This document shows, one piece after another, positions 56,697-64,000 of a stretch of DNA of 64,000 nucleotides (positions are counted from its first letter, which is position 1; every line of letters begins with the position of its first letter). The notes beneath the pieces are model-generated. The model saw nothing but the letters and a program-made list of their open reading frames with translations. It had not been told where the DNA came from and did not search any database. A program made the position numbers and the translations under genes. Source of the DNA: an uncultured Pelagibacteraceae bacterium (lineage in GTDB: Bacteria > Pseudomonadota > Alphaproteobacteria > Pelagibacterales > Pelagibacteraceae); the NCBI GenBank assembly GCA_902599335.1, contig CACKFA010000002.1, positions 1-64,000 on the forward strand, in the 5' to 3' direction.

Positions 56697-57996
56697 TTAC
56701 TTTAAAAAAATATTACCAAAAAGATTATTTTATAGAGCACTACTCATTGTTGCTATTCCAGTTTTGGTTCTACAACTAGTTATTACAATTGTTTTTTTTG
56801 ATAGCCTTTGGATCAAAACAAACAAAGGTATGACAAGAACTTTAGTAAATGAAATTAGTACATTTATCGAAGCCTATGGAAGTGAGCAAGAAAATAAACA
56901 AGAATTGCTAGATCTTTTTTCTATATTTTTAGATTTAAATATTGAATTCACCAAAAATGAAAAATTACAAAATACAGATACTGAAAGATGGTTTAGTCCT
57001 ATAGATAGAACTTTAAGAAGAGAGCTAAAATCTAAATTTGGATTAGATGAATACTGGTTTGATACAACAAGTTATAAAGAATTAATTGATTTAAGGATAA
57101 AATATGAAGATAGTTATTTTAAATTTTTAGTGCCTAAAGATAGAGTTGCAAGTTCTTCAGCAAGAATATTTGCACTTTGGATAACAGTACCTGCAATTAT
57201 AATGGTCATCATTTCTCTAATATTTTTAAAAAATCAAACTAGACCAATCACTAACCTGGCTCGTGCGGCTGAAAGGTTTGGTAAAGGAGAAAATATTGAA
57301 GAGTTCAAACCTTCTGGAGCCCTTGAAATAAGACAAGCAGGACATGAATTTGATAAAATGAGAAAGAGGATTGAAAGACACATAAATCAAAGAACAGAAA
57401 TGTTATCTGGAATAAGTCATGATTTAAGGACACCCTTAACAAGGATGAAACTACAATTAGCTTTTATCAAAGATAAAGAAACTGTAAATAAATTAACTGA
57501 GGACATCAATGAAATGGAGAAAATGTTAAATGAATATTTGCAATTCACCAGCTCATCATATGTTGAAAAAGATGAAATGTTTAATCTATCTGAATTAATT
57601 TCAGACGTCATTGAAAAATATAATAATGAAAATATTTCACAAAACTTAACACCTAGAATTTACTTGAATGGTAGGAAAAATTTAATCAACAGATGTCTAA
57701 ATAATTTAATTGATAATTCACTGAAATATGCAAATAAAGTTGAAATTAGCTTAAGTAAAAAAAATACAAACTTATTCATTATTATTGATGATGATGGTCC
57801 TGGAATACCGAAAAATGAGTATGAAAATGTATTTAAACCTTTTTATAAAATAGATAAGGGTAGAGCAGACTCTAAATCAAGTGTTGGTCTTGGCTTATCA
57901 ATTTCATCAGACATTATCAAATCACATGGAGGAAATATAATGTTAGAAAAATCAAAAATGGATGGTTTAAGAGTTAAGGTTTTCTTGCCTGTTTAA
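56677..57996 (+). CDS. EnvZ-like sensor histidine kinase
   Basis: From the ATG at 56677 it is 439 aa (a GTG at 56668 would add three). It has two membrane segments (about 18-42 and 163-185) around a periplasmic sensor of about 120 residues, a HAMP domain (NQTRPITNLARAAERFGKGEN), the HisKA box SGISHDLRTPLTRMKLQL with the phospho-acceptor His, and ATPase boxes NNLIDNSLKYAN, DDDGPGIP and SVGLGLSIS. It should phosphorylate the response regulator encoded just before it. The end overlaps the convergent ubiK-like gene by 23 nt. Confidence 0.93.
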   Translation: MFSGLSDYFKKILPKRLFYRALLIVAIPVLVLQLVITIVFFDSLWIKTNKGMTRTLVNEISTFIEAYGSEQENKQELLDLFSIFLDLNIEFTKNEKLQNTDTERWFSPIDRTLRRELKSKFGLDEYWFDTTSYKELIDLRIKYEDSYFKFLVPKDRVASSSARIFALWITVPAIIMVIISLIFLKNQTRPITNLARAAERFGKGENIEEFKPSGALEIRQAGHEFDKMRKRIERHINQRTEMLSGISHDLRTPLTRMKLQLAFIKDKETVNKLTEDINEMEKMLNEYLQFTSSSYVEKDEMFNLSELISDVIEKYNNENISQNLTPRIYLNGRKNLINRCLNNLIDNSLKYANKVEISLSKKNTNLFIIIDDDGPGIPKNEYENVFKPFYKIDKGRADSKSSVGLGLSISSDIIKSHGGNIMLEKSKMDGLRVKVFLPV

Positions 57997-58225
57997 CTTT
58001 TTTTACTTTTTTTTTGTCAAGTTTATTTATTTTATTTTCGAGACTCTCAACACGTTTTGAGAGTACTTCAAACTCATCTTTACTGGTAAGTTTCATTTTA
58101 AAAACAAACTCATCTCTTTTGGATTTTAAGATATTAAATAATTCAGTAGTTAAGTCTTTTGAAGATACTAGTCCCTGCTCTATTAATTTAGCAAACTTAT
58201 CAATTATAAATTTAGAATTTTTCAT
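57974..58225 (-). CDS. ubiK: UbiK-like accessory factor (BMFP family)
   Basis: From the ATG at 58225 this is an 83-aa protein matching the BMFP/UbiK pattern: an amphipathic helix (NSKFIIDKFAKLIEQGLVSSKDLTTELFNILKSKRDEFVFKM) followed by a coiled coil (EFEVLSKRVESLENKINKL) and a basic tail. UbiK helps aerobic ubiquinone synthesis by contacting UbiJ and lipids in E. coli. It diverges from lgt, a neighbourhood also seen in other alphaproteobacteria. Confidence 0.78.
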   Translation of the reverse strand: MKNSKFIIDKFAKLIEQGLVSSKDLTTELFNILKSKRDEFVFKMKLTSKDEFEVLSKRVESLENKINKLDKKKVKKVKQARKP

Positions 58226-58257
58226 ATTTAAGATATACATTATAAGTATTATTATAA

Positions 58258-59028
58258 ATGTTCATTAATAATTTTGACCCAGTAGCATTAGAAATATTTT
58301 CTTTTGAAATTAGGTGGTATTCTTTAGCTTATATATTTGGAATTATATTAGGCTGGATTCTGGCAAAAAAATTATTTATCCAAGACATAGAAGTTAAAAA
58401 TAAATTTGATGATTATTTAACTTATTTAATTATAGGTATAATTTTAGGAGGAAGACTTGGTTATATTATTATTTATAATTTAAGTTTTTATATAAATAAT
58501 CCATTAGATATATTTAAAATTTGGCAGGGAGGAATGTCCTTCCATGGTGGTTTAATTGGAGTTATTTTCGCATCTATATTTTTCGCTAAAAAAAATAATC
58601 AAAACCCATTCTTATATTTGGATATTGTCGCTTTAGTAGCTCCAGTGGGGTTATTTTTTGGACGAATAGCAAACTTTATAAATTCAGAGTTATATGGAAC
58701 TATAACTAATGTACCCTGGGCAGTAACATTTGTTCAGATAGATAATCTTCCTAGGCATCCCTCGCAATTATATGAAGCACTATTAGAAGGTTTATTTTTA
58801 TTTTTATTATTAATTTATTTTAAAAACAAATTTTCAAATAAACCTGGTGTAATTTCAGGATTATTTTTAATAATTTACTCAATCTTCAGATTTATTGTTG
58901 AATTTTATAGAGTTCCAGACGAACAGCTAGGTTATATATTTTTAAACTTAACAATGGGGCAAGTAGTAAGTTTAATATTTATATTATCAGGGGTAATCTT
59001 ATTTTATATAAAATATGAAACTCGCTAA
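58258..59028 (+). CDS. lgt: Prolipoprotein diacylglyceryl transferase
   Basis: Lgt attaches diacylglycerol to the lipobox cysteine of prolipoproteins at the inner membrane. The 256-aa protein has about seven membrane segments and the family signatures RWYSLAYIFGI near 20, GGRLGYIIIYN near 62, WQGGMSFHGGLIGVI near 88 and GRIANFINSELYGTITNVPWAV near 133-155. The ATG is 32 bases from the ubiK start; the stop overlaps the methyltransferase gene by 14 nt. Confidence 0.97.
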   Translation: MFINNFDPVALEIFSFEIRWYSLAYIFGIILGWILAKKLFIQDIEVKNKFDDYLTYLIIGIILGGRLGYIIIYNLSFYINNPLDIFKIWQGGMSFHGGLIGVIFASIFFAKKNNQNPFLYLDIVALVAPVGLFFGRIANFINSELYGTITNVPWAVTFVQIDNLPRHPSQLYEALLEGLFLFLLLIYFKNKFSNKPGVISGLFLIIYSIFRFIVEFYRVPDEQLGYIFLNLTMGQVVSLIFILSGVILFYIKYETR

Positions 59029-60067
59029 AACAAATAATTTACCATTAGATCAATTTATAAATTTTGCTCTTTACGATAAGGATAAAGGTTTTTATATGAA
59101 AAAGAATCCTTTTGGTGAAGATGGAGATTTTATTACTTCTCCCAATATCACAAGATTATTTTCAGAGATTATTGCAATTTGGACGATTACTTTTTGGAAA
59201 AGTTTAGGCTCTCCAAAAAAATTTAATTTGCTAGAACTGGGAGCTGGAAATGGCGAAATGATGAAAGTCATTGATGAGACACTTATAAATTTTCCCGAAT
59301 GTTATAATGCCTGCAGTTTTGTAATTCATGAAAAAAGTGATTTTTTAATAAATGAACAAAAAAAAAATTTAAATTCTAAAAAATTTTCATGGTTAAAAGA
59401 TATTGAAAAAATAAACTCTAACCCAACAATTTTTTTAGCTAATGAATTCTTTGATGCCGTACCAATCAAACAATTTTTTAAAAAAAAAGATGGTTGGTTT
59501 GAAAGATACGTGTTTATGAATGATGCAAAAAAAGCTGAATTTAAAGAAAAAAAAATAGATATAGAAAAAATTGAAAAATATCTGAATTTTGAAATATCAA
59601 AAAATCAGAACATAATAGAATATTCACCAGACACTTTTAAATATTTAAGAACAATTTGCGACCTGGTGCAAAAAAATGATGGAGGAATGTTAATAATTGA
59701 TTATGGTTATGCAGACAGCAAAATGCATGAAACCCTTCAGGCGGTAAATAACCATAAATATTCTAACATTTTAGAAAATATTGGAGACTCTGATATTACT
59801 TACAATATAAATTTTCATTCTTTTGAGAAATTTATAAGTCAGTTTAAAGAAATTAATTCAATTTTTACAAATCAAAAAAAATTTTTAACAAGTATGGGTA
59901 TTCTTCAAAGAGCAGAAATAATCAGCAAAAATATAGCATTTTCTAAAAAAGCAGATTTATTTTATAGGGTAAGACGTTTGATAGATGACAAGCAGATGGG
60001 TGAATTATTCAAAGTCATGCTTATAAAAAATAAGAAAAATAATTTTAGAACAGGTTTTCAAAATTGA
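59015..60067 (+). CDS. MidA/NDUFAF7-family SAM-dependent methyltransferase
   Basis: The 350-aa protein matches the NDUFAF7 (MidA) family of arginine methyltransferases: LPLDQFINFALYDKDKGFYMKKNPFGEDGDFITSPNITRLFSEIIAIW near 9-58, the SAM-binding LLELGAGNGEMMKVI near 72, FLANEFFDAVPIKQF near 130 and IIDYGYADSKMHETLQA near 225. In mitochondria the homologue methylates a complex I subunit; a similar role here is plausible. It lies between lgt and the pgeF-like gene with overlaps at both ends. Confidence 0.9.
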   Translation: MKLAKTNNLPLDQFINFALYDKDKGFYMKKNPFGEDGDFITSPNITRLFSEIIAIWTITFWKSLGSPKKFNLLELGAGNGEMMKVIDETLINFPECYNACSFVIHEKSDFLINEQKKNLNSKKFSWLKDIEKINSNPTIFLANEFFDAVPIKQFFKKKDGWFERYVFMNDAKKAEFKEKKIDIEKIEKYLNFEISKNQNIIEYSPDTFKYLRTICDLVQKNDGGMLIIDYGYADSKMHETLQAVNNHKYSNILENIGDSDITYNINFHSFEKFISQFKEINSIFTNQKKFLTSMGILQRAEIISKNIAFSKKADLFYRVRRLIDDKQMGELFKVMLIKNKKNNFRTGFQN

Positions 60068-60822
60068 TAAAATCAAAAAAACTCTCAAAAATTAAAAATA
60101 TTAAACATGGTTTTTTTAATAAAACTGGTGGTAAATCAAAAAAAATTTATAAAAGTTTAAACTGTGGTCCTGGTTCTAAAGACAATCCGTCAGATGTTAA
60201 AAAAAATTTAAAAATAGTTATAAAAAAAATAAAAAGCACCTCTAAAAGTATTTTTTTACTTCATCAAATACATAGTAATAAATTTGTTTATATTGATGAA
60301 AAAAACACATTTAAATCAAAACCAAAAGCAGACGCAGTAATTACAAATCAAAAAAACATGCCAATTGGCGTTTTAACTGCTGATTGTGTGCCAATTTTAA
60401 TCTGTGATGAAAGAACAAAATTAGTTGCAGCAATTCATGCTGGGTGGAAAGGTGCATACAAAGATATAATTAGCAAAGTAATCCAATTTATGATCAAAAA
60501 AGGATCTAATCCTAAAAATATTACTGCAGCTATTGGACCTGCTATCTCGGCTAAAAATTATGAAGTAAAAGCAGATTTTAAAAGAAAATTTATAAAAAAG
60601 GATAAAAAAAATAATAAATTTTTTAAAATTAAGTACAAAAAGCTTTATTTTGATTTACCTAAATATGTGAAATCATGTCTTTTAAAGAATAAAATAAAAA
60701 ATATTGAGTCTTTAAATATTGATACATTTGATATTAATAATAATTTTTTTAGTGCAAGAAGAGCGTTAAGGCTAAATCATGATGATTATGGTAGAAATAT
60801 TTCAATAATTATGCTTTATTAG
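60064..60822 (+). CDS. pgeF: PgeF/YfiH-family purine nucleosidase (laccase-domain) protein
   Basis: The 252-aa protein is a member of the multicopper-polyphenol-oxidase-like YfiH family: GFFNKTGGKSKKIYKSLNCGPGSKDNP, LHQIHSNKFV, ADAVITNQKNMPIGVLTADCVPILICDE, AAIHAGWKGAYKDII and AAIGPAISAKNYEV, supplying the conserved Cys and His metal ligands. Members act on purine nucleosides (LACC1) or remove misincorporated amino acids from peptidoglycan precursors (PgeF). It overlaps the preceding gene by 4 nt. Confidence 0.9.
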   Translation: MIKSKKLSKIKNIKHGFFNKTGGKSKKIYKSLNCGPGSKDNPSDVKKNLKIVIKKIKSTSKSIFLLHQIHSNKFVYIDEKNTFKSKPKADAVITNQKNMPIGVLTADCVPILICDERTKLVAAIHAGWKGAYKDIISKVIQFMIKKGSNPKNITAAIGPAISAKNYEVKADFKRKFIKKDKKNNKFFKIKYKKLYFDLPKYVKSCLLKNKIKNIESLNIDTFDINNNFFSARRALRLNHDDYGRNISIIMLY

Positions 60823-60831
60823 GCTTTTTTA

Positions 60832-61764
60832 ATGAAATTATTATCCGGAAATAGCAACAAACCATTAAGCAAGAGTATTGCTAAATATCTAAAATCTAAA
60901 TTAGTAAACTCTAGTATTAGAAATTTTTCTGATGGAGAAATCTATGTGGAAATAAATGAAAATATTAGAGGTAATAGTATTTTTTTAATTCAATCTGTTT
61001 CATCTCCTGCAAATGATAACCTAATGGAATTACTACTATGTATTGATGCACTTAAGAGATCGTCAGCAAAAAATATTACTGCTGTTATTCCATACTTTGG
61101 CTATGCTAGACAAGATAGAAAAGTTGCACCAAGAACCTCAATTTCTGCAAAACTTGTCTCAAATCTAATTACTAAAGCAGGAGCAGATAGAGTTGTTACT
61201 GTTGATTTGCATGCAGGACAAATTCAAGGATTTTTTGATATTCCAGTTGATAACTTGTTCGCAACACCTATTTTTGCAAGACATGTAAAAAAAAAGATAA
61301 AAAGTAAAAATCTAATTTGTGTTGCACCAGATGTTGGTGGTACTGAGAGAGCTAGAGCACTAGGAAAGATTTTAAATGTTGGACTAGCAATTGTAGATAA
61401 AAGAAGACCAAAGCCAGGTCAATCTCAAGTAATGAATATTATTGGAGATGTTAAAGGAAAAACTTGTATTCTTGTTGACGATATAATCGATTCAGGTGGT
61501 ACAATTGTAAACGCAGCTAAGGCTCTTAAAGATCGAGGGGCTAAAGAAGTTTATGTTTACATTACTCACGGTGTACTTAGTGGAGAAGCTGTAAATAAAA
61601 TTAAAAAATCAGTAATTAAAAATTTAGTAATAACTGATACAATTGATAACATGAACAGAGTTAAAGGTGCTAAAAACATTGAAGTTCTGTCAATTTCAGG
61701 GCTTATGGGAGAAGCAATTAAAAGAATATCTAATTCAACCTCAGTATCAGATTTATTCAAATAA
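60832..61764 (+). CDS. prs: Ribose-phosphate pyrophosphokinase (PRPP synthetase)
   Basis: Prs makes PRPP for nucleotide, His and Trp synthesis. The 310-aa enzyme has the N-terminal [30 protein letters not shown] near 87, [19 protein letters not shown] near 124, a catalytic-loop segment near 190 ([11 protein letters not shown]) and the PRPP-binding [15 protein letters not shown] near 212. Length and motifs are ordinary. It starts 9 bases after pgeF; rplY follows after 45 bases. Confidence 0.97.
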   Translation: MKLLSGNSNKPLSKSIAKYLKSKLVNSSIRNFSDGEIYVEINENIRGNSIFLIQSVSSPANDNLMELLLCIDALKRSSAKNITAVIPYFGYARQDRKVAPRTSISAKLVSNLITKAGADRVVTVDLHAGQIQGFFDIPVDNLFATPIFARHVKKKIKSKNLICVAPDVGGTERARALGKILNVGLAIVDKRRPKPGQSQVMNIIGDVKGKTCILVDDIIDSGGTIVNAAKALKDRGAKEVYVYITHGVLSGEAVNKIKKSVIKNLVITDTIDNMNRVKGAKNIEVLSISGLMGEAIKRISNSTSVSDLFK

Positions 61765-61809
61765 ATACCTTGAGTTATTAAGGAACTTGAGCTAAAAACC
61801 CTTGTTTTT

Positions 61810-62523
61810 ATGAATTCATTAGACGCCAACATCAGAAATACCAAAACCAAAGGTGAATTAAGTTCATTAAGAGATAATGGTAATGTGCCTGCTATAATTT
61901 ATGGTGGGGAGGCTCAAAACGAGAAGATTTCAATATCTAAAAAAATACTCAAATCACTAATTGAAAAAGAAAACTTTTTATCAAGTATCATAACTTTAAA
62001 TGTTGATGGTAAACCTCAAAAAGTTCTGCCAAGAGAAATAAAATATGACATTATTTCAGATGAACCAATTCATGTAGATTTTCTAAGAATAGTTTCAGGC
62101 ATAAAAGTTAGAATTGAAGTTCCAGTAAAATTTTTAAATCATGAAAAATCTCCTGGTTTGAAAAGAGGTGGAGTTTTAAACATCGTAAGAAGAAAAGTTG
62201 AATTAAAGTGTCCAAGCGAAAAAATTCCTGAAAATCTTGTAATTGATCTTGATGGAGTTGATATTGGAGAGAGTTTTAAGATTTCTTCTATAAATCTTGA
62301 CAGTGACGTAACCCCTACAATTCAAGGAAGAGATTTCGTTATTGCAACGCTAGCAGCTCCAACTGTTATGAAAGAACCTGAAAAACCTGCTGAAGCTGAA
62401 GCTGCTGAAGGAGAAGGTGCTGAAGGAGCAGAAGCGGCAGCAGCTGAGGGTGGAGATAAACCAGCAGCTGATGGTGATAAAAAAGAAGGTGAAGATAAAA
62501 AACCTGCTGAAGAAAAAAAATAA
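61810..62523 (+). CDS. rplY: 50S ribosomal protein L25/general stress protein Ctc
   Basis: L25 binds 5S rRNA. The 237-aa protein is of the longer Ctc type: N-terminal L25 domain (SLRDNGNVPAIIYGGEAQNEKISISKK, PREIKYDIISDEPIHVDFLRI) and C-terminal beta domain (VRIEVPVKFLNHEKSPGLKRGGVLNIVRRKVELKCPSEKIPENLVIDLDG). The last 45 or so residues are an Ala/Glu/Gly/Lys-rich, low-complexity tail that is probably disordered. It is followed by pth, the usual prs-rplY-pth-ychF order. Confidence 0.96.
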   Translation: MNSLDANIRNTKTKGELSSLRDNGNVPAIIYGGEAQNEKISISKKILKSLIEKENFLSSIITLNVDGKPQKVLPREIKYDIISDEPIHVDFLRIVSGIKVRIEVPVKFLNHEKSPGLKRGGVLNIVRRKVELKCPSEKIPENLVIDLDGVDIGESFKISSINLDSDVTPTIQGRDFVIATLAAPTVMKEPEKPAEAEAAEGEGAEGAEAAAAEGGDKPAADGDKKEGEDKKPAEEKK

Positions 62524-62564
62524 GTTAATTAAAATTGAATTTTATTCTCCATTATTAATATTTT

Positions 62565-63125
62565 ATGCTTCTACTTGTAGGATTAGGTAATCCAACCCCA
62601 GACAGTGAAAACAATAGGCACAATATTGGTTTCAAAATTATAGATGCAATAAACAAAAAATTTGGACTTTCAAAACAAAAACCAAAATTCAAAGGACTTC
62701 TTACAACTGGTAATGTAGGAGAACAAAAAGTTTATGCGATTAAACCTTTAACATTTATGAATAATTCTGGAATTTGTATTAGAGAATTAATTGAATATTT
62801 CAAAATAGATGCTGAGGATGTTATCGTTTTTCATGACGATCTAGATGTAGAATTTGGAAAAATAAAAGCAAAATTTGGTGGCTCTGATGCAGGACATAAC
62901 GGAATTGCATCAATAGATAAATTTATTGGTAAAGATTATTCAAGAGTGCGAATAGGAATTGGTAAACCAAAAGATAAAATGGAAGTTAGTGATTTTGTTC
63001 TTCAAAATTTTGATGAGGATGAAATGCTTGGATTGGAAAAAATTACAAATAACATCACAGATTCTATTTCAATACTCATAGACAAAAAATTAGATTTATT
63101 CTCTAGCACAGTAAATAATAAATAA
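62565..63125 (+). CDS. pth: Peptidyl-tRNA hydrolase
   Basis: Pth recycles tRNA from stalled peptidyl-tRNA. The 186-aa enzyme shows VGLGNPTPDSENNRHNIGFKIID near 5-27 with the catalytic His, KPLTFMNNSGICIRELIEYF near 65, FHDDLDVEFGKIKAKFGGSDAGHNGIASI near 93-121 and RVRIGIGKPKDKMEVSDFVLQNF. Its TAA overlaps the ychF ATG by one base, indicating coupling. Confidence 0.97.
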   Translation: MLLLVGLGNPTPDSENNRHNIGFKIIDAINKKFGLSKQKPKFKGLLTTGNVGEQKVYAIKPLTFMNNSGICIRELIEYFKIDAEDVIVFHDDLDVEFGKIKAKFGGSDAGHNGIASIDKFIGKDYSRVRIGIGKPKDKMEVSDFVLQNFDEDEMLGLEKITNNITDSISILIDKKLDLFSSTVNNK

Positions 63126-64000
63126 TGAGTTTTAAATGTGGAATTGTTGGTTTACCTAATGTGGGTAAATCTACACTCTTCAACGCTCTTACAAACTCAA
63201 GCAAAGCCCAAGCTGCAAATTTTCCATTTTGTACAATAGATCCCAATGTGGGAGTAGTCCCCGTTCCAGATGAAAGATTGAACAAATTATCAGAAGTTTC
63301 AAAATCAAAAAAAACAATAAATACAACTATTTCATTTGTGGATATAGCTGGTCTTGTGAAAGGTGCATCTAAAGGTGAAGGATTAGGCAATAAATTTCTG
63401 TCCCATATAAGAGAAGTTGATGCAGTTATTCATATGATTAGATGCTTTGACTCAGACGATATTCAAAATGTTAATCCGAACGTTGACCCAATAAGAGATC
63501 TTGAGATCATTGAAACTGAAATGATGTTGGCTGACCTAGAGTCTATACAAAAAAGACTTGAAAAAAATAATAAGAAAAACGTTGATGAAGATCAGCTTAA
63601 GATTTTAGAGATTGCATTAGACTGCATTAATAATGATAAAGATATATCAATATTAAATTCTCAATTTGACACAAAACAACTTAATCAAAGTGGTCTTTTA
63701 TCAATAAAACCAAAGATTTTTGTTTGCAATGTAGATGAGCAAAGCGTACAGGATGGAAATAAATATACTAAAAACTTTATCGAAAAATTTGGAAAAGATA
63801 ACACTCTGATTGTTTCCGCAGACATAGAAAACCAAATAAATGAATTAGCAGAAAATGAAAAAAAAAATTATATGGATATGATTGGTTTAAAAGACACAGG
63901 TCTGAGTATGTTAATTCAAAAGGGCTATAAAATATTAGAACTTGATACGTATTTTACTTCTGGACCTGAAGAAACAAGAGCTTGGACTATACAAAAAAAC
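63125..64000 (+). CDS. ychF: Redox-regulated ATPase YchF/OLA1 (3' end outside window)
   Basis: The first 292 codons are visible and in frame to the window end. Motifs: G1 GLPNVGKSTLFNALT at about 8-22, switch region FPFCTIDPNVGVVPVPDERL, G3 DIAGLVKGASKGEGLGNKFL near 76-95 and NVDE near 204 in place of NKxD, the hallmark of YchF/OLA1 ATPases that prefer ATP to GTP. Part of the C-terminal domain and TGS domain lies outside. It is the last gene of the prs-rplY-pth-ychF group. Confidence 0.96.
   Translation, partial: MSFKCGIVGLPNVGKSTLFNALTNSSKAQAANFPFCTIDPNVGVVPVPDERLNKLSEVSKSKKTINTTISFVDIAGLVKGASKGEGLGNKFLSHIREVDAVIHMIRCFDSDDIQNVNPNVDPIRDLEIIETEMMLADLESIQKRLEKNNKKNVDEDQLKILEIALDCINNDKDISILNSQFDTKQLNQSGLLSIKPKIFVCNVDEQSVQDGNKYTKNFIEKFGKDNTLIVSADIENQINELAENEKKNYMDMIGLKDTGLSMLIQKGYKILELDTYFTSGPEETRAWTIQKN

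Overview
The window is about 64 kb of a very AT-rich, tightly packed alphaproteobacterial genome. Gene content, tiny spacers, many 1-30 nt overlaps, streamlined proteins and strong A/T codon bias best fit the Pelagibacterales (SAR11). This is inferred from gene content and style, because no 16S rRNA gene is present.

Layout. (1) 1-9675, minus strand: a division and cell-wall (dcw) operon reading mraZ-ftsZ-rsmH-ftsL-ftsI-murE/murF fusion-mraY-murD (cut by the window edge). A promoter and three MraZ-type TGGGN repeats lie in front of it. (2) 9857-12490: RNase P RNA, an AmpD-like amidase, and MlaA and MlaC for outer-membrane lipid transport. (3) 12494-32188: a genomic island of about 19.6 kb inserted in a CAU-anticodon tRNA gene. 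A 41-bp direct repeat of the tRNA 5' half marks both ends. Arrays of the 9-mer TTGGTAAAT occur near both ends and once internally (about 16.06 kb), splitting the island into a small membrane/protease module (12.7-16.0 kb) and a large module (16.1-32.0 kb). No integrase gene is visible. (4) 32244-40975: tRNA-Val, rpoD, dnaG, yqeY, carA, carB. (5) 40982-48711: a circularly permuted ATP-grasp protein, the Anbu proteasome-like peptidase, a 2OG-Fe(II) oxygenase-like protein, an ELM1-like protein, trxB, two NAD(P)-binding proteins and an aspartate aminotransferase. (6) 48748-54636: uvrB, a pteridine-reductase-like SDR, a 48-aa membrane peptide, folB-like, uvrC, pgsA. (7) 54633-64000: ilvE, a MarR regulator, an OmpR/EnvZ-like pair, ubiK-like, lgt, a MidA-like methyltransferase, pgeF-like, prs, rplY, pth and ychF (cut by the window edge).

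The most interesting part is the large island module. A plus-strand operon (21528-29477) encodes, in order: an 860-aa protein combining two RNA-polymerase alpha-CTD-like domains with a sigma-70 region-4-like domain; a free-standing domain resembling the N-terminus of McrA-type HNH nucleases; a MORC/MutL-like GHKL ATPase; a Z1-type superfamily 2 ATPase with a LysM-like insertion; and a PD-(D/E)XK nuclease. A convergent Dcm-type cytosine methyltransferase follows (29449-30726). The methyltransferase, GHKL ATPase, Z1 and nuclease match the known MutL/MORC-Z1 restriction-modification family. The transcription-factor-like protein, the orphan McrA-N protein and the LysM-like insertion look like less familiar additions. 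The same module carries a Cas4-like nuclease cluster with a ribbon-helix-helix regulator and candidate operators, several small secreted or membrane proteins, and two candidate structured RNAs that I could not assign.
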